From Azolla caroliniana (lineage: Eukaryota > Polypodiophyta): 64,000 nucleotides of DNA. The notes beneath the pieces are model-generated. The model was not told where the DNA came from and did not search any database. It saw only the letters and a list, made by a program, of their open reading frames with translations. Position numbers and translations under genes: made by a program. Within the stretch, counting starts at the first letter, position 1. Every line of letters begins with the position of its first letter. Where the stretch lies: positions 15,562,001 through 15,626,000 of the forward strand of contig JBHGNT010000009.1 in NCBI GenBank assembly GCA_043228905.1, given 5' to 3'. Below, piece after piece: positions 54,050-64,000 of this stretch.

Positions 54050-55840
54050 ATCATGTTTACTGTCGGTCGCTTATCATAGCTCTTTTCCGGACATTGATTA
54101 CTATAATGTTCTTCTTGCCGGCAATAATAGCAATATGCTTTCCGGGTATTGCTGGATTCGGCATTGTTTCCTGTACCCGGTGGAGGACCTTTGGTAACCA
54201 CGGGGCTTTGGTCCGGTTGGCTGCTTGAGGCACCTTTTTCTGGTTCACGTGGGTGGCTCCCTTTTTTGAAATGCCGTCTTTTATTAAAGTTCTTTTTGTT
54301 GCGGTACCCTTGACGGGGTTGGTCATCATATCTCTCGTAATCTTCCCGTCGTTGGTGATACCCGGGGGAGTGATCCCGGTTTTAATGCTCGTACCGTCCA
54401 TTGTAATCGCGGTACCTGTCATATCTCTCGTACCGGTCATAGTTGTTTCGTCGATCGCCGTACCAGACATCCTGTGCCGGTCGATCGTTCTTCTCACCGC
54501 CAACGTTCGTCTTCTTCGTCTCGGCTGCTACGTGGCTCGATTTGCCGGACTGGTGGTGCTTGCCGATTCAATAAGTTATATTCGCACCGGTCCATCATGT
54601 GGCTTTGAGATTGGCAGAGTAAGCAGTGCGTCCGCATGGTGCACTCCAGTGCCGAGTGTCCGGAATTCAAGCAGGTCGTGCATTGGATTGCTTCCCGGAA
54701 ATGGAGATCCTACTCGGTTGGTAACGCTCGTTGGAGGGCTCCCATTGTTAGCCAAGAGCTCGTTTTTTCCATTTCTCTAACCCGGTCGATGACCTGGTTG
54801 ACAGTGCTTGTGCGAAAGTCGATGACCGTGCATACCGTTCGTAGAGGTTCCCGGAGCGTGGCTAAAAATATAGCTCGTGTTTCTTCCTCCGGAGGTGCGC
54901 GGGTAAGCTGACTGTGCATCCGTTGAAACCGGATGACAAACTGCAGAATGCTCTCCCCGGGGTCTTGCCGGATGGTATAGAATAGGTCCACCATTTCTCT
55001 CTGGTCCACCTCCTTCTAAAAGAAGTGCAAGAATTTGTCTTTCAGGTTCGCAAAGGTGGTGATGGTGTTGGGGTCCTGTGTCCGGTGCCATCTGGCGGCC
55101 GGTCCTTCCAATGTCACGCCGAATTCGGCTATCTTAGATGGTTCCTCTTCGGCCGCGGTTAACCGTTGTGACACATGGTTCGCCTCCCACATTTGCTGAA
55201 ACGCGTGAACATGAGCCTCTGCGTCCGGGTCATCCCTATACTTGGAGTACTGGAATGGCATGTCGTTGTCCGGTGTCGGTACGCGGGCTGGCGGTGTCGG
55301 TGGTCTTTCCTTCTGTTCCGTCGGCGTCGGAGTTCTTTGCCGGTCTTCCCTTGGTGTTGCTGGCTCGACTTTCGGTGTCGGAGGTCTTTCTTTGTCTTCT
55401 TCCGTCTCCGGAGGTTGCTCCACGTCTAGTGCCAGAGATTCCCGGTCTGCCAACTCTGGTTCCGGTGTCGGTACTGTATCCGACTCCTCGTCCTCCGGTC
55501 CTCCTGGGGTGTCGTTACTGCTGCGATAGTTTGTGTGCGCGCTGTAACCCCCTTTCGAATCCGATTCCAACGCTGAAAATGCTTCGGATTCACCGTCTCT
55601 TCTGGCCAAGGCCTGGAGAAGGGATTCCACTTCCCGGAGGCTGCTTAAGCTGCTTCCTTCGTCCGGGTAAGCGTCTTGTTGCAAACGGAGCGACCCCTCC
55701 GCCACTTTCCGGATCACTTTGGAAAATGATCGATTCGATCGGATTTCTTCCGCTGCTTGCTGGAAAGCCTCTCGCCGCCTTCGCCGTTCAGCAAGTCTTC
55801 GTGCTCTCTCCGTAACCAGGTTGTTTGTTGGCCTAGTCAT
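54050..55840 (-). pseudogene. Gypsy E gag with zinc knuckle
   Basis: Starts with ATG 55840 (MTRPTNNLVTERARRLAERR). Residues ~140-200 are Pro-Thr-rich repeats. The retrotransposon gag core follows with FQYSKYRDDPDAEAHV, GPAARWHRT, then a single TAG at about 55016 and FYTIRQDPGESILQFVIRF. A frame change near 54700 leads to a basic Arg/Asp-rich region and a CX2CX4HX4C knuckle, CYYCRQEEHYSNQC, at about 54090-54135. It encodes the structural core of the particle; this copy is broken. Confidence 0.85.
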
Positions 55841-55895
55841 CCATTCCCGCCGCTGTTCACTGCAATTGTGCAGGAATCGTGGTCGCCAAAAACTG

Positions 55896-56357
55896 TGTTA
55901 ATCCTAGGGCCGGACAACAGCCTAACACAGGGTGTCCACTTAAGACACTTCACCAAAGGGTGTTACGACAAGATGATTCACGACACAACGCTTAATTAGA
56001 CCTTAATCGATTACTTAGCAACACATCATTAACATGCGTAAGATATAACAATGAGTACAGAACGGCAATCAATACTGAAAGATTAAGGCAACAAGTTCTA
56101 TTAATGATCCTCTCTCGATTACATTGTAACCGGGCCTTTATATAGGTCTCCGGTGCGAAATACAAAACGGTGCCAACCGGCACCTTTTCGGGATCGGTCC
56201 GGATCCGGATCGGCATACCGATTCCGGTCCGTCCGTCCACTTCTTCTCATATATTAATATATATATTAAGACTACTAATTACAATAGTTCCCGAATAAAC
56301 TATTCCTTTTCACACTCTGGTTTGGACCTCCTTAAGCCTTCTTGCCAGCCGGTTACA
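55896..56357 (-). repeat. 5' LTR of Gypsy E
   Basis: 462 bp. On the minus strand CCTATATAAAGG (about 56130-56140) is a promoter-like core. The leader after it reads TTTTTGGCGACCACGATTCC, as in the non-autonomous Gypsy. Confidence 0.9.
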
Positions 56358-56699
56358 AAGATATTCGCGGCGAACACAACCACATGAAAGCTTTAGCTCC
56401 ACCAAGAGTTAAAAAATATTCAACAGAGGGACATGTCCATGAAGATCAAGGAGCTATGCGACTCCCTCGGGTCAATCAATGTCAACATTGATGAAGAAGA
56501 AATGGTGTAGATATGCCTCGACGGCTTAGCACCACATTTCTCATTGATGAAGAAGAAATGGGATTCCGCCTGGCCCGCAACGTTCTCCTTGTGGTCCGCC
56601 GATAGCGTGGGCTCCTACGGATGGGGCTCCTCTTGGGCATCGGTTTCGTTGTCTGGTACTGTGGGGGACTCCGCTCGTCGGTCCGCGTTGTTCATCGTC

Positions 56700-59240
56700 G
56701 TTGGAATTTCTGGTGATCTGGCCTGAGGTTCCTCTTCTTCGGCCGTGCCTGGAATTGGCGTCCCGCTGGATTCCTCATTTGTTCGCGTGTTGCCGGCTTG
56801 TGTGATCTAGTGAAATAGCTCCTCCTGGCTTTCACCAAAATCATCTAAGAGCTGCGCGAATTCTTCGGAATGTTGGTCCGCTAGCGCATGATAGTCTTGC
56901 ACTAGGTCCTCGTGTATGGCTACAATGCTCTCCTCATTTAGTTTATAGAAACCTCGGCCATGTTTTCGCCGGTTCTCCCAGTCCGCACGATACGCGTGCA
57001 ATTTCGTTGCTTGGGTTGCCCATGCCATCCATCCTTTGTCCAACGCCGTTTTCAATTGCGCTGTGAACCTCTCCCGATTTGTTTGGAGAAGGATACGCAC
57101 GTTGTCTGTGATGGCTTGGCAACGGCTGCGTGCGTCCTCCATCGACTTCTTGAGGTTTGCAATTTCTTGCTGTCTAACCGTCACCGCTTCTTCGTACGTG
57201 GTCTGCAAGCCCGCCCACACCTGGGATTCCTTTGCATGTTGTTCTTCTAATTTCCCCATTTCATTGTTTAGGCGGATTTTGAGCTGATGCCTTCTTTCCT
57301 GTTCGACCACTAGCTGCTCGTCGAACCATACCTTCTTTTTCTCCAATAAGGCCTGGAGTCCCGCGATTGCCGCCTCTGATTTCTTCGCTTCATCCCGTAA
57401 TTTGGCGTTTTCGTCTTTTGTCCGGATGTGCTGAGCTACCTCCGTAGCGAGTTTCTCTTCAAGGGTTTTTACTGCCTTCCGACTGTTAGCCCAGATCTCC
57501 TTTTCTCTGTCTAAGGATTGGCGCAGTTCAGCTCAAAGGCGGTCAATTTCTGATTCCGCTAGTTGCATGGCCCTTTTCGCTTTTGAGGTGATGGCAGTCT
57601 GAGCCTCAATTTCTTCTTTTAAAGTGTTGATGGCGTGGATTGGTGGCGGAGTTGCGTGTTGCGCCGTAGTCGCGTTAGCTTCCAACTCCGCGATGCGTTC
57701 GTTGGCTTTTTGCAGCTCGGCTTGGGTCATTTTCAACTTCTTCTAGACATTCTTATTTTTAATGGCCATCTCCTTGGCGCCCGTGCTGACCTTTGCCAAC
57801 TCCCTATGGACTTCGACTAGGGCCCTGTTTAATGGGGGTAGCTCCATCCCCACTCGGCGTACACCGGCGTTCCTCTGTCTGCCGATCTTGGCTAGCCGGT
57901 CCTCATTGTCACTCTCCGTCGTTTGTGTTAGGGTGCGCTCGATCATCTAGCGCTCTGCGTGCTCCTCGGCCATTCGTTGGGAGGCCTTTATCTGTTGCGT
58001 TGCCAAGAATTCCATGAGCTCAAAAGAGGTTCCGAACTGTAAGAGGGTGCTGAACTCATGGGCCGTATCCGGGATATCTAGATATGCCAAAACCTCGCTT
58101 TCCGCCGTCAATATGGCTTTCCCTCATTGGGACTGGGTTGTGATGATATGTCGTGGCTCCCAGATGATTTTGAAGGTGGTATTGGGCTCCGTAGCTGTGG
58201 AGCCATCGCCTTCGGTCATTGTCTCTGCCGATGTGGGGACGTCTTTGACCAATCCCCGCCCATCTTTCCTGTCCAATCTACGCCGTTTCGGTCTGGGGCA
58301 ATCTTGCCGTGTTTCGGCGTCTGGCTCTAGGGCTGCTTCCGCGGAACGTGCCGGCTGTTCCTCCTGCGTTTTCCGTGTGTCTGGCTGGGCGGGTTGGGGT
58401 TCCTCTTCCCACTCTAGGGCAGCTAACTCCGTTAACCTGCGCTTCGCGGATCGGGGCGGGGGCGTGGGTCGGCTGGGCTGTGGTGCCGGCAAGCCTCGGG
58501 GTGGGAATAACACCGTAAGGTACCGTTGTATAATCGGCATGAGCTTTTTGCCTGCTTGATATGCATGCAAACCTTCCCTTAACGCCGGCCCTGTGATGAC
58601 CCCCCAATCGACCGCATGCCCTTCAAAGGTATCGATAATGATGCTCGCCTTCTGCTTGGGCATCCCATATGCGTTGACATGTACGCATCCGACCTCTAAC
58701 AAGAACTTGGCAACTTCATGGAAGAAGGGATCCGATATCTGTTTTGTTCTATAGGCCTTGGCGGGAGGAGGAATATGATCCGAAATATCTCTGCAGCGCC
58801 TCTACAGGAGGGATTTCAAAATGCCTTTCGCCTAGCGATGATAGGTCCAACTTTTTCCGGATGGAAGAGTTGGTGACCATGTCGATGTTAAGCTTTCTGG
58901 CGATGTCCATGGCATCCGGGTGTGGGGGTGCCTCTGCGACCCGGATGTACCCATCCAGGCATTTCTCCATGAGCCATCGGCGTAAGGCAGTAGAGATGAA
59001 GATCAACATCGCTAGAGTAGGTTCGTGGGGAGGAGACTAGTGGTTGCGGTGGGCTGGAGCTCTGTGATAGGATGGACGAGAAGGTGAGGAGGAGGAGCGA
59101 TGGGAGCGTTGACAGTTAGAAGGTGGGTTTCTGTTTTGTGCAGAAGATCTTCTATTTCCTTCTTTTTGTGGCTTAGGGTTCATTGGGCGATGAGCCATCG
59201 TGGTGCTGCGTGTTCTTGAACTAGGAATTTGTGCATGCAT
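56700..59240 (-). pseudogene. Gypsy F third ORF: coiled-coil protein downstream of integrase
   Basis: Reading the minus strand from ATG 59240, several frames join into a protein of about 800 residues. First comes a Ser/Arg/Pro-rich start, then a folded-looking segment (FISTALRRWLMEKCLDGYI, FLLEVGCVHVNAYG, DTFEGHAVDWGVITGPALRE). Next is a Pro/Glu/Arg-rich linker with PKRRRLDRK, a nuclear-signal-like cluster. Last are about 350 residues of heptad-like Glu/Lys/Gln/Ala helix (ELQKANERIAELEAN, HQLKIRLNNEMGKLEEQH) ending FYKLNEESIVAIHEDLVQDY. At least six stops or frame changes break it. I do not know its function. Its tail is kept in the non-autonomous Gypsy at 26.8-27.5 kb. Confidence 0.6.
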
Positions 59241-59339
59241 TTAGTCCTTTTAATAGTGTCACTATCTTCTCGTTTTTTTTTTCCGTAACGGTTATATACA
59301 GCCTATTTTTACATTATGGTACAAGTGGGGCCGTCCTAT
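59241..59339. other. Spacer between integrase and third ORF
   Basis: About 100 bp with a T(9) run and no frame of its own. It separates the pol stop from the third ORF start, so the latter would need a separate translation route. Confidence 0.4.
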
Positions 59340-61112
59340 TTACGCCGTGGGTTCTTCGGCTTTGTCCTGTTCGGCGGTGAATGGGTTAGGTGGCGTAGGG
59401 CCCAGGTAAGGTTTAAGACGAAACCCATTCACCTTTTGTCGTACCACTTCCCCAGCCAGCGTATCTAGTTGGAACGTGCCTTGTTCTGCTCCAATTATCC
59501 AGTACGGGCCGATCCAGCGGAATCGTAACTTCCCTGGCATATGGCCCATGTGGGTTTGGAAAATCAGCACCACTCGACCGATGACGAACTCCTTTTCCCT
59601 TGCGTTCCGATGTCGATCCACAAACGCTTTACGCCGTCGTTGTTCCTGCTCCAACACAGCCATGTTGTGTACACGTTTTTCCCCGAGTTCAAGTAGCTGG
59701 TGGAGCCGTACTTCCTCCGACTTGGCTTCCAATATTCGGTCCCGTACCTGAATCCGCAAATTGGGTACCTAAAATTCTACCGGCATCACAACCTCCAGCC
59801 CAAACGCTATTCAAAACAGTGTTGACTGTATGCTTGTTTTGTAGCTGGTTCTGTACGCCCATAATGCACTCTATAATTTGGTATCCCAGTCCGTTCTATT
59901 TTCATTGACGATTTTCTTCAAGATGGTCTGCAACGTCTTGTTTGTGAATTCCGCTAACCCATTCGCCTATGGATAATATGGCGTACTCTTCTTATGGACT
60001 ACGGCGTAATGATGTGTTAGTTCCCGAACCACCGTATTGAGAAAGTGACTCCCTTGGTCACTGATGAGCTCAATCAGACAGCCGAACCGGCACCAAATGT
60101 GCTCGTAAAGGAATCTCGCTGTGACGGCCGCCGTATTTTCTCGTAGTGCCTTTGCTTCTACCCACTTGGTGCAATAATCCGTGGCTACCAATATGTATTT
60201 ATTGCTCGTACGGGCTGCCGCCGGTGTGAAGGGGCCCACAAAATCCAATCCCCACTTTTGGAAGGGGTCTAGCGGTAATACGGGCTGGTGTGGCATCCTT
60301 GCGCCCTCCGTGGGCTGGCCCATCCGTTGACACAAATCACACTTTCTACAATACTCGGATGCGTCCTTCTGCGTTGTTGGCCACCATAAGCCCGCCTGCC
60401 ATATTTTCCGGGCTGTAACATCGCCCGCGTAATGGCGGCCTGTCGTGCCATAGTGCGCCTCTCGTAAAACTGCTTCTTTCTCATCCTGACGTACCCCACG
60501 TCGCCAAATGCCGTCACTTCCTTTGTGATATAAAACTCCTTCTATGAGGCAGAAGTTACGGCTTCGGACGACTAGACATTTCTTCTCGTCCGTGTGTAAT
60601 TGTGGTGGAGGCAGTCCCGTAGTAAAAAAGTATGTCATTTCCATAAGCCACCAGTCCGGAAAGGTCGATTCTGTTCTTTCTGCTAGTGCTGCTACCCGCA
60701 AGATGTCGGTGTTCGGAAAATCATCGTCATCTCTGTGTACTGTTTCTCCATTCTCGAGTTTGCTCAAAAAATCTGCCACTGCGTGTTGCATCCCTGGTCG
60801 GTGCTGGATTACAAAATCGAATTCTTGAAGCAGCAACATCCATCGCGCCAATTTCCCTGTCAGGGCTTGTTTCTCCACCAAATACAACAGCGCCGAATGA
60901 TCCACGTAGAACGTGAATTTCCTCCCTAGTAAATAATGCCGGAATTTATTGATGTTATAGATCATCCCTAGCGCCTCTCGCTCCGTTGTGGAATAGTTAC
61001 GCTCTGCTGTTGATAATTTGCAACTAGCGTAGTACACTGGCCGGTACCAGTTTGGTTCGGTGAGCTGCATTAGCGCACTTCCTATTGCTATGTCCGAGGC
61101 ATCGACGAACAC
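59340..61112 (-). pseudogene. Gypsy F RNase H and integrase
   Basis: The frame 61112-59967 has RNase H acids in FVDASDIAIGSALM, TEREALGMI, and FYVDHSALLYL. The integrase zinc domain has HYGTTGRHYAGD and CRKCDLCQRMGQ, and the core has WGLDFVGPFTPA (first Asp) and ELISDQGSHF (second Asp). One TAG follows KKSTPYYP; the Glu is in ANGLAEFTNK just after it. Frame 59759-59340 carries the C-terminal module with FRWIGPYWI and LDTLAGEVV. Stops at about 59964 and in the 59760-59960 region inactivate it. Confidence 0.85.
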
Positions 61113-61127
61113 GTGGAATGGCTTCGC

Positions 61128-62342
61128 TCAAACTGGTGGTTGTATGACGGGGGCCAGTGTGAGCATTATCTTAAGTGCCTCATAGGCCTTGTCCTCCGTT
61201 GCGGTCCATTGGAAGGGAGTCCGATGCACGGCAGCATGTAACGGCGTGGCGAAGTTCGCCAAATATCGTATCATCCGACTATGCCACCGTATTTGTCCTA
61301 AAAACCGGTCGAGTGATTTCGCGTTTGTTGGAGTTTTGGCTTGCGTAATCGTAGAGATCTTGTTCGGATCGACCGCTATTCCCTCCTTGCTGACTATATG
61401 GCCTAGGAGAGTCCCGCTGGTCACGCTGAAAGCACATTTCGCGGGATTCAGGCTTAAGCGTGCGGTGCGGCAACGTTCTAGGCACAGTTGCAGGTGCGTA
61501 AAATGGTCTATTGTTCTACCATATACCACAAAATCATCTAAAAAAACTTGCATGAATGCCGGAATGTATTCCCCAAAGATCTCCGTAATTGTCCGTTCAA
61601 ATGTTGCCGGCGCCGTCTTTAGCCCGAACATCATGACGACTGCCACATAGACTCCCCAGTCCGTGACAAATGTCGTCTTTTCTTGGTCCTCGGGATGCAT
61701 GCGTACCTGGTTATACCCACTGAAGCCATCTAAAAAACTGTACATCACATGTCCTGCAACCGCGTCCAGTACGCTATTGGTGAATGGTAAAGGGAATGCG
61801 TCCGTAATGGTTACGATGTTTAATTTTCGGTAATCCACGCATGCCTTAACGATTTATAATATAATACAAGTGCTTTTAAGATAATTAAATCAGGATAGAC
61901 AATGCCGAAATACCCGTATTTTGCCGTTTTTCTTTGGAATGACCACTATCGTACTTAACCATGTGGCTTGTTTAACTGGCCGTATGAACCCCGCCTTCAG
62001 GAGTTTGTCAATTTCTTCTTTTACACGGGTCGCGTAGTTCGGGTTCATGCAGTAGCGGCGCTGTTGGATGGGTTTTTCGTCGGTTGCTAAATTGATCTTA
62101 TGTTGATAGAACTTGGGATCTAACCCCTTCATGTCCTCGTGAGCCCAAGCGAACACATCTTTATATTTCTTGAGTAGTGCAATCATCGTGTTTCTCTGGT
62201 CCGGCCTTAATTCCTTTGTGATGGAGATGAAATGGGGTTCCGACTCCGTACCCACATTTACTTCTTCCAGGGCGGAGGCGGTGACTCGTCGTGAAATTTC
62301 CATTTCCCTTTCGAATGCCGCCCGTGCTCTACTAAGTTCCAA
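61128..62342 (-). pseudogene. Gypsy F reverse transcriptase
   Basis: The part before the fingers, 62342-61890 (VFAWAHEDMKGLDPKFYQHK, VVIPKKNGKIRV), is separated from YRKLNIVTITDAFPLPF onwards by a 69-bp AT-rich insertion (about 61848-61916) with two stops. The remainder is open: FLDGFSGYNQVRM, TFVTDWGVYVAVVMMFGLKT, catalytic FLDDFVVYG with both Asp kept, and LLGHIVSKEGIAVDP. It ends with TGA at 61128, in frame with the RNase H ORF. Confidence 0.86.
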
Positions 62343-63290
62343 TATGGACTCTGGGTTTGGTTCGTAAGCCTCGTCGTGGAGAATAGTGGCCGTGGCATAT
62401 TCTGCCGCGGTTGCGATGACGTCGATTTCGAACAGCGGAATGATCCGGGGTGCTCATCTAGGTATGCCTCTAATTCTGCATCCTCCACCCCAGCCAACAT
62501 ATTTATATCTTCTGCGTATAATGGTGTTATACCCTTGGGTTGTGGCGTGCTTCCTTCCGTAGGTACGCGAACCTTAGTGCATCCGTGTCGGAAACTGATA
62601 CACTTGTGTTGCCAACTCTGCTTGATATTTGCTGCCCGCAGCCATGGTCTGCCCAGAAGCACTAGGTATGCCCCTGGGGTGTCCAAGGCGAGGACGACCG
62701 CCGAGATGTCGAAGCGATGTCCGCCCACGATAATGCCTATCTTGCGAATTAACCCATATGGTCGTATTGAGCGGGTATCTGCCATTCGGAGCCAGAATGG
62801 GCAAGCCTCCCATTTTGAAATGCCTAACTGCTCGCAAGTTTTCTCGCTAATGACATTGACGCCTGAGCCGCCATCGATTACTCATCCAGAAATTTCTTGT
62901 TCATGTAATATTAATGTAATAGCCGGGTTGTGGTGATCCACTACAGGCGGTCCGTTGCTAACGTCTGTAAGGTTTCTAGCGACACTCACCCCGGGTATGC
63001 CCGTCACCCGTTCTTCCATGGTCTGGCGGAAACGTGGGACTAACTACAGCAGCTTCTCCATGGTTAATGTTATCTCGCAACCCGCTAATGCCTGCCAAAT
63101 GGGGTTTGGGATTGGTCCTTCTTCCTCCGCTCGCTCCCGCGTATTCGCGGATTCCTTTCGCATGCGCTCTGTATTGGTCACGTTTGCTTTTTCCACCCAT
63201 GCCTGGGCTTGTCGTCGTATCTCATCTTGCGTAGCCCAATCAACCGTTTTTGTTTGCTGGCGTGCCGTGACTTGCTGCACTTCCGCCGTA
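62343..63290 (-). pseudogene. Gypsy F protease region
   Basis: Reads VIDGGSGVNVISEKTCEQLG after a single stop at 62881-62883, LLGRPWLRAANIKQSW and GITPLYAEDINMLAGVED. A frame change near 62450 disrupts the linker to RT. Upstream (63280-63044) lies an Arg/Gln/Glu-rich helix, WATQDEIRRQAQAWVEKAN. The same arrangement occurs in Gypsy E at 53.0-53.9 kb. Confidence 0.8.
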
Positions 63291-64000
63291 ATCGTATTGA
63301 CGGCGGGCCCCTTGCCCTTGCGTGCTGGGCATTGCGTGGCATAATGTCCGGGCTGCTGACAAATAAAACAATGGATGCTTGATTCACCCTTCTTGGCTCC
63401 TGGTGGTGTGTACCGATCCCTTGGTGCGACTTGCTCCTCACGGTCCGGCCTTGTTTGTTGGAATGCACGCGGTGGTTGCTATTGGTCCCATCGTGGTTCT
63501 TGGTGTCGCTCATTTCCCGAGCTTTCGTCGTAACGCCGGTGATCTCGATATTGCCGCGGCTTCCCACGGTAACCATTGAAGCCGCCACGTTTGTTTGTCG
63601 GCCGATGATTCTCATAGCGCCGACCCCCTTTAGCATAACTCGGATGTCCACGATAATCCTCATCCTCTGGTTTGTCTTCCTCGGAATCGTTGTGATTTCG
63701 GCGATTCCGGTGGTGCCGGTCGTCACGTGGGTTGTGATCCACATACCGTGGTCGATCTTCTTGCCTCCTTTGTTCAGTACGGGGTGGGGGACGTTGTGTG
63801 TCCATGCTGCGGGCCGTGGGAGCGGCTCTGTTCAACATATTGTATTCGCATTGGTCGACTGTGTGAGCCTTCGAGTGGCAGATTGGGCAGTGGATTCGCA
63901 TGTTGCACTCCACTGCGGAATGCCCCGAGTTCAAGCAAATCGTGCACTGGATTGCTTGACGAAACTGGCGTTCCTCGTCTTGGGGTAACGCTTGTCATAA
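63291..64000 (-). pseudogene. Gypsy F gag C-terminus with two zinc knuckles (partial)
   Basis: Minus-strand frame 63934-63479 reads a CX2CX4HX4C finger (CPICHSKAHTVDQC), then a long Arg/Asp/His/Tyr-rich basic region. After a TAG (near 63479) comes a second knuckle (CFICQQPGHYATQC, about 63330-63370). Two fingers are retained, whereas Gypsy E shows only one clearly. The front of gag lies outside the window. Confidence 0.75.

Larger units (their letters stand above)
52481..56357 (-). mobile_element. Gypsy element E, internally deleted, nested in Copia B
   Basis: The right LTR 55896-56357 is complete (462 bp); the left LTR is only 52481-52675. Target duplication AAGAT is at 52476-52480 and 56358-56362. 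The minus-strand interior has gag, zinc knuckle, protease and the first part of RT, then stops abruptly at about 52676 inside the left LTR. One deletion thus removed most of RT, RNase H, integrase, any third ORF and part of the 3' LTR. The LTR family matches 24920-28078. Confidence 0.92.
51695..56541 (+). mobile_element. Truncated Copia element B, split by a Gypsy
   Basis: LTR, primer site and gag on the plus strand. The gag frame runs to 52480, is interrupted by a Gypsy (52481-56357, duplication AAGAT), and resumes at 56358 up to about 56541. It then breaks into the Gypsy F sequence. Nothing after gag remains. Confidence 0.85.
56542..64000 (-). mobile_element. Large Gypsy element F, running off the right edge
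   Basis: Minus strand, in order: gag zinc knuckles, protease, RT, RNase H, integrase, then a long extra coiled-coil ORF. The left side breaks at 56542 without an LTR, at a 20-nt duplicated segment shared with Copia B. The 5' end (LTR and gag start) is beyond the window. Domain order and sequence place it near Gypsy E (same protease and RT-start motifs), so it shows what E lost. Confidence 0.85.

Noticed and set aside
1-64000. tRNA, rRNA or snoRNA genes
   Set aside because: I looked for tRNA-like box pairs and rRNA motifs; only isolated B-box-like motifs and retroelement primer sites were seen.

Overview
This is a retrotransposon-rich stretch of a flowering-plant nuclear genome. Evidence: spliced genes with GT-AG introns, plant-type Copia and Gypsy LTR retrotransposons primed by initiator-Met tRNA or another tRNA, hAT-type MITEs, and long CT/GA/AC/TATG microsatellites. 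I cannot narrow the species. Only two host genes look intact: an intronless atypical bHLH transcription factor (2543-4444, +) and a 14-exon FAM135-like putative serine esterase (35311-47794, -). Joining the FAM135 exons I picked by eye gives 2430 nt, an uninterrupted 809-residue frame with phases matching at every junction.

Layout. 1-2.5 kb: promoter and leader of the bHLH gene. 4.4-7.9 kb: AT-rich intergenic DNA with a 139-bp tandem repeat. 7.9-10.6 kb: truncated Copia element A. 11.7-18.8 kb: Gypsy fragment split by a full-length but decayed minus-strand Copia, which itself carries two solo LTRs (three nesting levels, each with a 5-bp target duplication). 19.8-23.5 kb: LTR fragment, part of a spliced DNA-transposon-type transposase, a tandem duplication carrying a hAT MITE, and an unrecognised minus-strand ORF. 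23.6-29.3 kb: Copia element C split by a non-autonomous Gypsy. 29.3-30.8 kb: gag/protease half of a divergent Gypsy family; the RT/RNase H/integrase half of another copy is at 48.6-51.7 kb. 31-34 kb: Copia gag and degraded LTR debris. 35.3-47.8 kb: FAM135-like gene with a MITE in intron 9 and a recent RT-deleted Copia in its 6.9-kb intron 2. 51.7-56.5 kb: Copia element B split by a Gypsy with a truncated left LTR. 56.5-64 kb: large minus-strand Gypsy with gag zinc knuckles, protease, RT, RNase H, integrase and an extra coiled-coil ORF downstream of integrase, running off the right edge.

The most unusual points are the extra coiled-coil ORF, parts of which survive in related non-autonomous copies that have lost pol; the transposase fragment with a DFAENY motif; the clean multi-level nesting; and a 20-nt duplicated segment at a Copia/Gypsy breakpoint. 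All element family names are from reading motifs, not from a database search.
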